DNA of 64,000 nt from the NCBI GenBank assembly GCA_035295745.1, contig DATGIL010000022.1, forward strand, positions 124,001 through 188,000. The letters are read 5' to 3'. The notes below the pieces were generated by a model. That model did not search any database, was not told where the DNA came from, and saw only the letters and a program-made list of their open reading frames with translations. Shown piece after piece: positions 9,367 to 15,589 of the stretch. Positions within the stretch are counted from its first letter, which is position 1, and each line of letters begins with the position of its first letter. Both the position numbers and the translations under genes were made by a program. Source of the stretch: JAIQFL01 sp035295745. GTDB lineage: Bacteria > Acidobacteriota > Terriglobia > Bryobacterales > Bryobacteraceae.

Positions 9367-9841
9367 ACGGTTCCACAGCAGGCGCGCACCTGACAATTCA
9401 CCCCGCTGCGAGATCCTGAGCGACGAACTGTAAGGAATCCGCTGCGCTTCAAACCGACCAGGCCCCGGAGGGCGAGAGATGCATAAGGCCGGAGACAATC
9501 TTTCAGGTGACAATGGTGTAAACGAAAACCTCATTTGATGATTTGTATTTCAGGCAGAACTGAAGTGACTTGGCACTGGTAGCATACCAGATGGCGCGTT
9601 TTCTGAGTAGGGACTTTGTCCCCAGGGCAACAATTGAAGAAGGAGTAAAAAGCTGGCCCCGCAGAAATCTCCGTGGCTGACTGCGTGGCAGAAAGGAAGC
9701 TGCACCCAGCTCCCATCGCAATAGCCGGATGCTCTACGGTTTTACCTGACGTCCTCCTTTCTGCCGAAGAGCGTCAGTTAGCGATGGGGAAGATTTGCTG
9801 GGGCCAGGTAAGTATATTGTATCACGCGCTCGGGTACTGAC

Positions 9842-9898
9842 TTGTTGGTATTCTCAAATTGACCTATACTACCTCCACAAAAAAAGGAGGCTTCAGTT
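9842..9898 (+). promoter_or_regulatory. primase promoter and self-complementary Shine-Dalgarno
   Basis: TTGTTG (9842-9847), 17-bp spacer, TATACT (9865-9870). The short leader contains CCTCC (9872-9876), then ACAAAAAAA, then the strong ribosome binding site GGAGG (9886-9890), 8 nt before the ATG. CCTCC can pair with the GGAGG, so the leader could form a small hairpin that hides the ribosome binding site. Confidence 0.5.
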
Positions 9899-10861
9899 AT
9901 GGAACGGTCGTGGGTGGATTTTGCTGCCATCAAACAGACCATCAGCATCACACAAGTTTTGGACCACTACCAGATCAAGCTCAGACGCAGTGGCAGGGAG
10001 CTGCGGGGCAGCTGCCCGCTTCACCACGGCGAGGGCGGTAACTCATTCCACGCCAATATCGACAAGAACGCGTTTCACTGTTTTTCGTGCGGCGCGAAAG
10101 GTAACATCCTGGAACTGACTGCTGCGCTGGAGCAGTGCAGCCTGCGCGAGGCCGCCCTCAAACTCCAGGACTGGTTTTCGGCCCACAGTTCCACTACCAA
10201 CCGACAGCCATCGAACCGATCAGGGGTGGAAGCCAAATCTTCGGCAGAGCCCGAGACCGGACCGGGCGAGAGAGACGCGGAGAACAAACCACTGCCGTTT
10301 TCGCTAAAAGGAATCGACCATCGTCACCCATACCTGCGGGAGCGCGGCATCGAGTTTGAGACGGCAGAATACTTCGGCGTCGGCCTGTTTTCTGGACGGG
10401 GGAGTATGCAGGGCCGAATCGTCATACCGATCGAGAACGAAGCCGGCCAACTGGTAGCCTACGCCGGCAGAGCCATTGATGGGTCCGAACCCAAGTACAA
10501 ACTTCCCACGGGCTTTTATAAAAACCAGGTGCTGTTCAATTTGCCGCGCGCACGCGAGGAAGCCGGCGGGGGACGCGTCGTCCTGGTCGAGGGCTTCTTT
10601 GACTGCATGAAGGTCACCCAGGCTGAACAGCCTTGCGTCGCGCTCATGGGTTGCTCGTTGTCCGAACCACAGCAGGCCCAACTGATTCGCTATTTCCCGC
10701 ACGTCATCGTCATGCTCGATGGGGACGAGGCGGGGCGCAATGCCGCGGGCGGCATTGCCGCGCGATTGGCGCGCCACCTGTGGGTGCGCATCGCCGAAGT
10801 GCCCAAGGGTCGCCAGCCCGATGAGCTGTCCAACCACGAACTCCAGACCCTGCTCAAGTGA
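9899..10861 (+). CDS. Plasmid-type DNA primase (CHC2 zinc finger + TOPRIM)
   Basis: A 320-residue protein. An N-terminal CHC2 zinc-binding domain has Cys39, His42, Cys61 and Cys64 in CPLHH and FHCFSC. After a low-complexity linker at about 95-130 comes a catalytic core with a TOPRIM domain: Glu231 in VLVEGFFD, and Asp274 and Asp276 in VMLDGDEAG. Primases with this layout make RNA primers for replication. It is much shorter than chromosomal DnaG (about 600 residues) and lacks a DnaB-binding C-terminal domain, which fits an element-borne primase. It is divergent from the RepA-like gene across the iterons. An exceptionally good ribosome binding site (AAAAAGGAGG) sets the start. A rho-independent terminator follows at 10888-10923. 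With rep and iterons it forms a replication module. Confidence 0.85.
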   Translation: MERSWVDFAAIKQTISITQVLDHYQIKLRRSGRELRGSCPLHHGEGGNSFHANIDKNAFHCFSCGAKGNILELTAALEQCSLREAALKLQDWFSAHSSTTNRQPSNRSGVEAKSSAEPETGPGERDAENKPLPFSLKGIDHRHPYLRERGIEFETAEYFGVGLFSGRGSMQGRIVIPIENEAGQLVAYAGRAIDGSEPKYKLPTGFYKNQVLFNLPRAREEAGGGRVVLVEGFFDCMKVTQAEQPCVALMGCSLSEPQQAQLIRYFPHVIVMLDGDEAGRNAAGGIAARLARHLWVRIAEVPKGRQPDELSNHELQTLLK

Positions 10862-10887
10862 CCCGTTGACTTCACTGCCATAACCAG

Positions 10888-10923
10888 AGGCGATCGCATA
10901 CTCGTGGTGCGACCGCCTTTTTT
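10888..10923 (+). terminator. rho-independent terminator after primase
   Basis: Stem AGGCGATCGCA (10888-10898) with TGCGACCGCCT (10908-10918), one mismatch, 9-nt loop, followed by a run of six T. Confidence 0.8.
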
Positions 10924-10929
10924 GTGCGA

Positions 10930-10965
10930 ACAAAAAGAAAAGAGGGCAAGGTTGATCTTGCCCTC
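10930..10965 (-). terminator. rho-independent terminator for the minus-strand small gene
   Basis: Perfect 9-bp stem GAGGGCAAG / CTTGCCCTC (10942-10950 and 10957-10965) with a 6-nt loop. Read on the minus strand it is followed by a T-rich tract (TTTTCTTTTTG). It lies just after the gene ending at 10974. Confidence 0.75.
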
Positions 10966-10973
10966 AGCAGCCG

Positions 10974-11216
10974 TCAGCGGCTGTGGCGCGCGGGCGCGTG
11001 ATGCATCTGCGCCTCTCGCGCCTCGCGGCGCACCCACCCCGCACCGGCTTTGCAGCCGTTGTGATAGCTTTCCAGAACCTTCTCCCGGATAGCTTTCCGG
11101 ATCCGCTGGCTCAGGTCGTTGCCTGCGACGAAACCGTCCTCGGCCAGCACCTCGATGATGACCTGGTTTGTCCAGGCGTCGAGCTCGGCCATGTATGATT
11201 GTTTCTGTTCTGACAT
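10974..11216 (-). CDS. Small protein of unknown function (plasmid accessory)
   Basis: An 80-residue protein starting MSEQKQSYMAELDAW. The start at 11216 is chosen because AAAGGGA lies upstream; the frame stays open to 11315, but that extension looks non-coding. The N-terminal two thirds are predicted helical and acidic (NQVIIEVLAEDGFVAGNDLSQ), and the C-terminus is basic. No family is recognised. It has its own terminator at 10930-10965 and lies between the primase and another small helical protein on the same strand, so it probably belongs to the maintenance or control genes of the replicon. Confidence 0.55.
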   Translation of the reverse strand: MSEQKQSYMAELDAWTNQVIIEVLAEDGFVAGNDLSQRIRKAIREKVLESYHNGCKAGAGWVRREAREAQMHHAPARHSR

Positions 11217-11443
11217 ATACTTGTCCCTTTCGGCAAGCCTAATGCTTTGGCAGTGGGCAGCTTGCCTTGCTCGCTGCGCTGAGCAGGGGAGCGGCCAGGC
11301 ACCCGGATCTGTCAAGACTTCGCTTCCCGCTTACGCGCCGCAGCGGTTCCTCGGCGTGCCGCGGCGCATCCCTCGCGGGGCCTTGATAGGTCCCGGGTGG
11401 CCGCTACAATGGGAAGGCCGTGAGCAAGGACTCTGCTGCCCGA

Positions 11444-11489
11444 AATAAAAACAGCCACCATTTTCGGGCGGCTGCTCCGGGTGGTGGCT
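11444..11489 (-). terminator. rho-independent terminator for the coiled-coil gene
   Basis: Stem AGCCACCA (11453-11460) with TGGTGGCT (11482-11489), 21-nt loop that can itself fold. On the minus strand it is followed by GTTTTTATTT. It lies downstream of the gene that ends at 11521. Confidence 0.65.
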
Positions 11490-11520
11490 GATCAATTCGC
11501 GCCTGCTGGCTCCGGTCGCT

Positions 11521-11796
11521 TCAGGCGTGCGTGAGCTTGAGTTTGGCAATCTCCTTTTCGAGATTCTTCATCCGCTCCGCGAGCTGCTGCACATCTTTCA
11601 TCGTCGCGACATCGTCCTCGCTGGTCCGCGTCGCTAAACGATCAATCTTGGTTTCGATGCTGGAGAGTTGGCGCTTAAGGGGAGCAATCTCATCCGCGAA
11701 CTCGCTCCGGACAAGATCGACGTCGGCCTTGCTGGCCACCAAGGCAATTTTTTGATCGAGCAGCTGCTCGATCTGCTGCAAAGTAATTTCAGACAT
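11521..11796 (-). CDS. Small coiled-coil protein
   Basis: A 91-residue protein that is almost entirely charged helix with heptad-like spacing (IEQLLDQKIALV, LSSIETKIDRLA, MKNLEKEIAKLKL). This predicts a dimeric or higher coiled coil. Proteins like this often act as small structural partners or DNA-segregation accessories, but no specific family is recognised. The gene has its own downstream terminator on the minus strand. The start region lies about 60 bp from the left end of the IS1182-like element, so the promoter may have been affected by that insertion. Confidence 0.55.
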   Translation of the reverse strand: MSEITLQQIEQLLDQKIALVASKADVDLVRSEFADEIAPLKRQLSSIETKIDRLATRTSEDDVATMKDVQQLAERMKNLEKEIAKLKLTHA

Positions 11797-11894
11797 ACGA
11801 GTTTGGTTAAGGATTGGTGTGCTGGAATTCTAGCCACAACCGCTCGAGCCGTCAAGTACCTAGCAGGTTGCGGAAAAAACGGCCACAGCGGCAG

Positions 11895-12326
11895 TCATTT
11901 CAGGAATTCCGCGATGCAGGAGGGGCAAAGAGGTGGGAGGGATAAGATATTCTCTTCGATCGGGCGCCAGACTGTCTTAATACGCTGACCGTCGGCTTCG
12001 ACTAGCTCGGGGCATTCTCCACGACTCAGACCTGCATCGTCGAATGAGCTTGCCAGAAACAGCCAAGCGCGCTCCCGAACCTCACGACCATTCCAGAACC
12101 ACACGTGATCGACCGTTCCGAGTTCCAGAATGGCCGTCAGTGTGATGCCAAGTTCTTCGCGCAGTTCGCGGCGGAGAGCCTGCTCGGGTGTTTCACCTTC
12201 TTCAATACCACCTCCGGGGGGCCGGTGCAGGACAAGGTTGGTTTGCGGATCTTGGATTTCCGCGACTAGGAACGCATTGCCGTGCTGGATGAGGCACAAG
12301 GCAGCTTGTCTGGTTTCGATTTCCAC
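11895..12326 (-). CDS. Nudix hydrolase
   Basis: A 143-residue protein with a complete Nudix box between residues 39 and 61 (G-x5-E-x7-RELxEExGI: Gly39, Glu45, Arg53, Glu54, Glu57, Glu58, Gly60). It also has the usual upstream strand ending in HRPPGGG. Nudix enzymes hydrolyse nucleoside diphosphates linked to another group, using Mg2+ bound by the box glutamates. The substrate cannot be told from sequence: NUDIX proteins of this size include MutT-like and sugar-nucleotide enzymes. The gene starts 14 bp inside the left inverted-repeat side and runs opposite to the broken transposase, so it is enclosed by the ends of the IS-like element and may have travelled as a passenger. No ribosome-binding feature stands out. 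Confidence 0.85.
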   Translation of the reverse strand: MEIETRQAALCLIQHGNAFLVAEIQDPQTNLVLHRPPGGGIEEGETPEQALRRELREELGITLTAILELGTVDHVWFWNGREVRERAWLFLASSFDDAGLSRGECPELVEADGQRIKTVWRPIEENILSLPPLCPSCIAEFLK

Positions 12327-12408
12327 GTTTCGCCTGGTTCAGATTCATATTACGATTGGGCGGGTAGAAACCAGGTTACTGTCCCCACGTTTTATTCGTC
12401 TATTCTGC

Positions 12409-12836
12409 ATGCGCGGCCACGATCATCAGCAGGCGGACATGTATAGCTACTTATCGCCGGAACAGCGGGTTCGGGAGGACCATCCGCTCCGCAAGATTCG
12501 CGCGATGGCCGACCAGGCATTGCAGAACCTGTCGGAGCGGTTCGATGGCATGTACGCCAAGACGGGTCGGCCGTCGATCCCGCCAGAGAAACTGCTGCGG
12601 GCGCAACTGATTCAGATGCGTACTCGGTGCGCAGCGAGCGTCTGCTGATGGAAGAGATTGACTACAGCATCTTGTTCCGGTGGTTCGTCGGCATGAACCT
12701 GGACGAGCCGGTGTGGGATGTGACCGTCTTTACCAAGAATCCTGACCGGCTATTGGAAGGCGATGTGGCGCGCGAGTTCTTGGCCGAGGTGGTGCGGATG
12801 CGGAATCTGCTGGCGCCGGCGGTCGGTGCAGTATGA
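12409..12836 (+). pseudogene. IS1182/IS5-like transposase, frameshifted and 3'-deleted
   Basis: The N-terminal part reads MRGHDHQQADMYSYL, then VREDHPLRKIRAM and GRPSIPPEKLLRAQLIQM, typical of IS1182-group transposases. The frame is lost near 12620. One missing base turns the expected YSVRSERLLMEE into an unrelated tail, and the correct peptide continues in the next frame (SERLLMEEIDYSILFRWFVGMNLDEPVWDVTVFTKN, in the frame ending at 12836). The peptide then stops after LAEVVRM. The catalytic DDE core is missing entirely. So both a frameshift and a large deletion have killed it. The remaining bases up to the right inverted repeat (12996) carry no recognisable transposase sequence. Confidence 0.8.
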
Positions 12837-13058
12837 GCCTAGGGAGACGTGTGCCCGCGCGCGGCGAAAGCAGGCACAACGAGCCGCAGTTACAAGCAGT
12901 TACTCTCTTTACCCGCACGTCAGCGCGCCGCTCCAACTGATGCGGCATAATGCGGGTTGCAGATTTCGCTCGAAATCGGCGTTTTTCCGCAGCCTGCTAG
13001 ACTAGACATGTCAAAAGATCTCAGTCAGCACATTGAGGGACGCTGGAGAATGCGGGCG

Positions 13059-14153
13059 CTACCTGCGCCCGAGCGGCCCCGGGACGGTCACCGTGCTGCT
13101 CGGCGGGGAGTTCTCCATGTCGGCCAACGCCAACATCGTCCGATCCGGCAGCGCCCAAATACGCTCAAACACAGCCTCGGGCTCACTGAGGTACCGCTTG
13201 CTGCCCGGGCTGGAGCCATTGGCGTGCTCGGGAAAATCGGTAAAGAGGGGAGAGATGGTCAACCAAAATAACCCCGCACGATTGTTCGGACCAGCTACCA
13301 GCGGATGGTGTACCAGTTCCATCAACCTCTTGGCGCGTGCCTCGTCAGTGGTCTCAATGAGGACGGCCCGAACGGGATGGACGCCGAATGCTGTCTTGTG
13401 CCGCTGCTGCCGTTTGATGAAATGGTAGTAGGCCCGAAACTTCCGGAGCATATCGGTGGCTACCATGGTGCCGCGATCAGCCTCATAGACGAAATGCGCG
13501 CACTGCTCGCCGGCGAGACGGTTTCCAAATCGCAGCGTAAACAATGCGTCCGGTTCGACCGGCAACCGCACCACCTCGCCAGTCTCCTGCCATAAGTAGT
13601 CGTTCCCTCGGCGGCTGCTGATGACACGCGGCACATCTACTTTGTGTCCACCGACGCTGCTGCCTTGCCGGAATGTCACCAATTCCGCGCCGCTATTCGG
13701 ACGTTTGCACGCCTGCTCCAGCATGAAGTGGAACCGCGAGATCATAAGGCTATGTTGGAGAAACCCCAGCTGCATATGCTGCCCGCTGAGGGTGGCGCCC
13801 GCATAGTCCTTTTCGCGATTGTGTTTGATCTCCTGAATCATCAGGGGGTGAATATCCAGAAGCCGTCGGGTGGCCAGCAGATCAAGCGCGCGGCGGTTAT
13901 CGAAGTAGTAGTGGAATTCACTATGCGTGCGAATCCCCGGAAACGCAAATCGGCTGACCAATCCCTGTTCCCACAGATACCGAAGCCGCCGCTGGGTGAC
14001 GTCTTCGTTGCCGCCGACCACGCGCACCAATTCCGAGGTCGCGATGAACCGATAGCGGAGCACCGCCTGGAGAATTTCCAGATCCCGATCAGTGACCATG
14101 CTCCGTCGAGGAATCGCTGGCCGTGTGAATTTTGAAAAACGAGCGTGGGACAT
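13059..14153 (-). CDS. Replication-relaxation family protein
   Basis: A 364-residue protein that matches the replication-relaxation family (PF13814), which is found on actinobacterial and other plasmids and integrative elements. Residues about 20-85 form a winged helix (DRDLEILQAVLRYRFIAT, QRRLRYLWEQGLVSRF). The middle has conserved histidine-rich helices (LQHSLMISRFHFMLEQA). Residues about 200-245 have a nuclease-like strand pattern (VEPDALFTLRFG then HFVYEADRGT). The family is thought to act in replication or conjugal transfer of plasmids, and its exact biochemistry is not settled. It supports the view that this module is plasmid-derived. The gene ends close to the right inverted repeat of the IS-like element, and its start lies about 200 bp from the first tRNA fragment. 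Confidence 0.75.
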   Translation of the reverse strand: MSHARFSKFTRPAIPRRSMVTDRDLEILQAVLRYRFIATSELVRVVGGNEDVTQRRLRYLWEQGLVSRFAFPGIRTHSEFHYYFDNRRALDLLATRRLLDIHPLMIQEIKHNREKDYAGATLSGQHMQLGFLQHSLMISRFHFMLEQACKRPNSGAELVTFRQGSSVGGHKVDVPRVISSRRGNDYLWQETGEVVRLPVEPDALFTLRFGNRLAGEQCAHFVYEADRGTMVATDMLRKFRAYYHFIKRQQRHKTAFGVHPVRAVLIETTDEARAKRLMELVHHPLVAGPNNRAGLFWLTISPLFTDFPEHANGSSPGSKRYLSEPEAVFERIWALPDRTMLALADMENSPPSSTVTVPGPLGRR

Positions 14154-14364
14154 AGTGAGCGCCGTATCTTAGGAATGACGAAGTGCAACCGATGTTCTGA
14201 TTTTTCACGCAGCTTTTGGAGCGGCCTTACCGTATCAGAACCGTATCAAAACCTATCCCAATAATTCCGTTGAGGTAGTTCGCTGAGCGAAAGCAGACTC
14301 CCCAAGTTGTTGAAAAGCCAGAAGAAAGGATAGAACTGAGGGAACCGTGAGAAGCGCGTAATAT

Positions 14365-14414
14365 GCTTCACACGCAGGAGGTCACAGGTTCGAGTCCTGT
14401 CGCGCCCACCATAA
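14365..14414 (+). repeat. tRNA-Val(CAC) 3' fragment, putative attachment site 1
   Basis: The sequence starts at the anticodon arm (GCTTCACACGCAGG; loop TTCACAC, anticodon CAC), continues through the variable loop and T-arm (GGTTCGAGTCC) and acceptor 3' strand, and ends CCACCA followed by TAA. The 5' half of a tRNA is missing. An identical 50-bp copy is at 21515-21564. Integrases of tyrosine-recombinase islands often cross over in the anticodon loop and leave such 3' fragments. Minus-strand translation gives the artefact peptide VGATGLEPVTSCV. Confidence 0.8.
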
Positions 14415-14450
14415 TTTTCAATAACTTAGATGTAGTTGGGCGGCAAACAG

Positions 14451-14471
14451 CCCACCCAACTGCCCACCCAG
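14451..14471 (+). repeat. 21-bp direct repeat near island left end
   Basis: Begins CCCACCCAACTG and ends CCCACCCAG; internally a near-duplication of CCCACCCA. An identical copy lies at 21415-21435. Each is inside the CBASS island and within about 80 bp of its attachment site. Confidence 0.55.
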
Positions 14472-14561
14472 TTCCCGAGTTGCTACCGGATTTCTTCACT
14501 CCTATGATGTCGCGCAGCCCGGATTCGACCGCGTAACGCTGTACCTTCGGCTGGGCCAGCA

Positions 14562-15419
14562 TCAGGCGCCCCCCTTGATGCTCCGCCGTCGGGCTAGACC
14601 GGCGCTGGCCTGAAGGTCCTCGCGTGAAACATTGACGTGGATTCGCCAAGTGTGGTCAGTGCCGAGCGGATTGCTGACCGCCGACGCGGGACCGAAATCC
14701 GTACGCCGCGCATGTCGCGTCATCCGCAGCAGGCGCTCCCGTTCGTTGGGGGGGACCTCGGCGTCTGCGTGATCGGACAGCCAGCCGAAGCGCTGCATCA
14801 GGCTTTTGGCGCCGATCTGCTCAAGGTAAGCAAGCGCTTTCGCCCAATCCAACCGACGGCATGCCGAGGCGAAAATATACGCCGCCTCTCCCTCCCCGCC
14901 ACAAAGCTCCGGACGGTCGATGCAGTCAATCGCGGTCTTCTCGCGGTCTGACATCATGACCCGATACCCGAGCGCGTCGACTGGCGTAAATCCGAAGAAT
15001 TTCCGGGGTGCCGGATTGACAATCCGTACCTCCGCCTCGCCAACACGCCGGTCGCGCAGGCGCTGCGGAGTCACGAGCCAGATGACGTTGCGATGCTGTG
15101 TCGTCAACCCGTAGTGGCTTGCCGCCGATCCAAAGCCGATGTAATAAGGATCAGCGATGCGGCTTGCGAGCGCCAAAAGGTTGCTGTCGCCCACCGCCTC
15201 GGGCCCCTGATCTGGCGGAATGAGCAGATACTTGCCCCAGCTTGCCCGTGCCAACCACCCTTTCTGCCGCAGGGAATGAATAACATGGTCCGCCGCTTTT
15301 GCAGTCACGCCGAGGATCGATATCACCTCGGCACGATCGAACTCTCGGCGCCCCTGTTCCGTGAGGGACAGGACCACCCGGCTTTCCTGCGAAGATAACG
15401 ATCTGATCCCAAAGTCCAT
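14562..15419 (-). CDS. AbiEi-like antitoxin/transcriptional regulator, without AbiEii
   Basis: A 285-residue protein that matches AbiEi (type IV antitoxin) architecture. It has an N-terminal winged helix (residues about 20-75: FDRAEVISILGVTAKAADHVIHSLRQKGWLARASWGKYLLIP), then the AbiEi C-terminal domain (YYIGFGSAASHYGLTTQ, REKTAIDCIDRPELCGG). In lactococcal and streptococcal AbiE the antitoxin represses its own operon by binding inverted repeats, and neutralises the AbiEii nucleotidyltransferase. No AbiEii gene follows: the frame ends about 150 bp from the attachment site. The ATG at 15419 is preferred over a TTG at 15446, which lies inside the operator-like inverted repeat. The gene is divergent from the CBASS operon, so it may regulate that operon, or be left over from a lost toxin pair. 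Confidence 0.7.
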   Translation of the reverse strand: MDFGIRSLSSQESRVVLSLTEQGRREFDRAEVISILGVTAKAADHVIHSLRQKGWLARASWGKYLLIPPDQGPEAVGDSNLLALASRIADPYYIGFGSAASHYGLTTQHRNVIWLVTPQRLRDRRVGEAEVRIVNPAPRKFFGFTPVDALGYRVMMSDREKTAIDCIDRPELCGGEGEAAYIFASACRRLDWAKALAYLEQIGAKSLMQRFGWLSDHADAEVPPNERERLLRMTRHARRTDFGPASAVSNPLGTDHTWRIHVNVSREDLQASAGLARRRSIKGGA

Positions 15420-15432
15420 TTGAGAACCAATT

Positions 15433-15461
15433 ACAAAACCCCTCAAAAAAGGGGGTTTTGT
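15433..15461 (-). promoter_or_regulatory. inverted repeat, operator candidate for AbiEi
   Basis: ACAAAACCCC (15433-15442) and GGGGTTTTGT (15452-15461) form a perfect 10-bp inverted repeat with a 9-bp centre. It lies directly downstream of the abiEi promoter, over the likely transcription start. AbiEi proteins bind inverted repeats in their own promoters. Confidence 0.6.
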
Positions 15462-15466
15462 TGAAC

Positions 15467-15495
15467 ATTATAGCAGGTGCTCATATTCCCGTCAA
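15467..15495 (-). promoter_or_regulatory. sigma70-like promoter of the AbiEi-like gene
   Basis: On the minus strand: TTGACG (15495-15490), 17-bp spacer, TATAAT (15472-15467). This is one of the best promoter matches in the window. Confidence 0.7.
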
Positions 15496-15506
15496 ACGAT
15501 TCATCA

Positions 15507-15529
15507 AAACCCCGGAGCCCCCGGGGTTT
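15507..15529. other. stable hairpin in the divergent intergenic region
   Basis: AAACCCCGG (15507-15515) pairs with CCGGGGTTT (15521-15529) across a short loop. There is no clear T-run, so it is more likely an operator or insulating hairpin than a terminator. Confidence 0.45.
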
Positions 15530-15565
15530 CGTCGATATTGAGACGCACGTACCCGCTGAAATCGC

Positions 15566-15579
15566 TCAACTTATGTTGA
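15566..15579 (+). promoter_or_regulatory. short palindrome before the HTH-JAB gene
   Basis: TCAAC-TTAT-GTTGA, ending 10 bp before the ATG at 15590. It is a possible operator for the HTH domain encoded by that gene. Confidence 0.35.
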
Positions 15580-15589
15580 TCAATGAGAA

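Larger units (their letters stand above)
9053..9898. other. candidate plasmid-type origin region
   Basis: The region between the divergent rep and primase genes. It holds an AT-rich stretch at about 9090-9235, four iteron-like repeats at 9251-9366, and the primase promoter at 9842-9870. No gene is supported in the rest of the interval. Confidence 0.5.
11864..12996 (+). mobile_element. decayed IS1182-like element with a Nudix gene inside
   Basis: The terminal inverted repeats are CAGGTTGCGGAAAAAACG (left, 11864-11881) and CAGGCTGCGGAAAAACG read inwards (right, 12980-12996). Both are flanked by CTAG (11860-11863 and 12997-13000), as expected for a 4-bp palindromic target. Between them are a complete Nudix gene on the minus strand and a frameshifted, 3'-deleted transposase on the plus strand. 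Full IS1182-type elements are usually longer, and their left end lies close to the transposase start. Confidence 0.65.

Noticed and set aside
9300..9800. CRISPR array in the iteron region
   Set aside because: The repeats are 16 bp with 6-7 bp between the first three starts and end, which is far too short for spacers. They fit iterons and not CRISPR.
14365..14414. Functional tRNA gene
   Set aside because: The acceptor 5' strand, D-arm and half of the anticodon arm are missing at both sites, so neither copy can fold as a tRNA. They are 3' fragments only.
14368..14649. 93-residue minus-strand frame over the first tRNA fragment
   Set aside because: It ends in VGATGLEPVTSCV, the antisense of a tRNA 3' end, and has no domain. 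A spurious frame.
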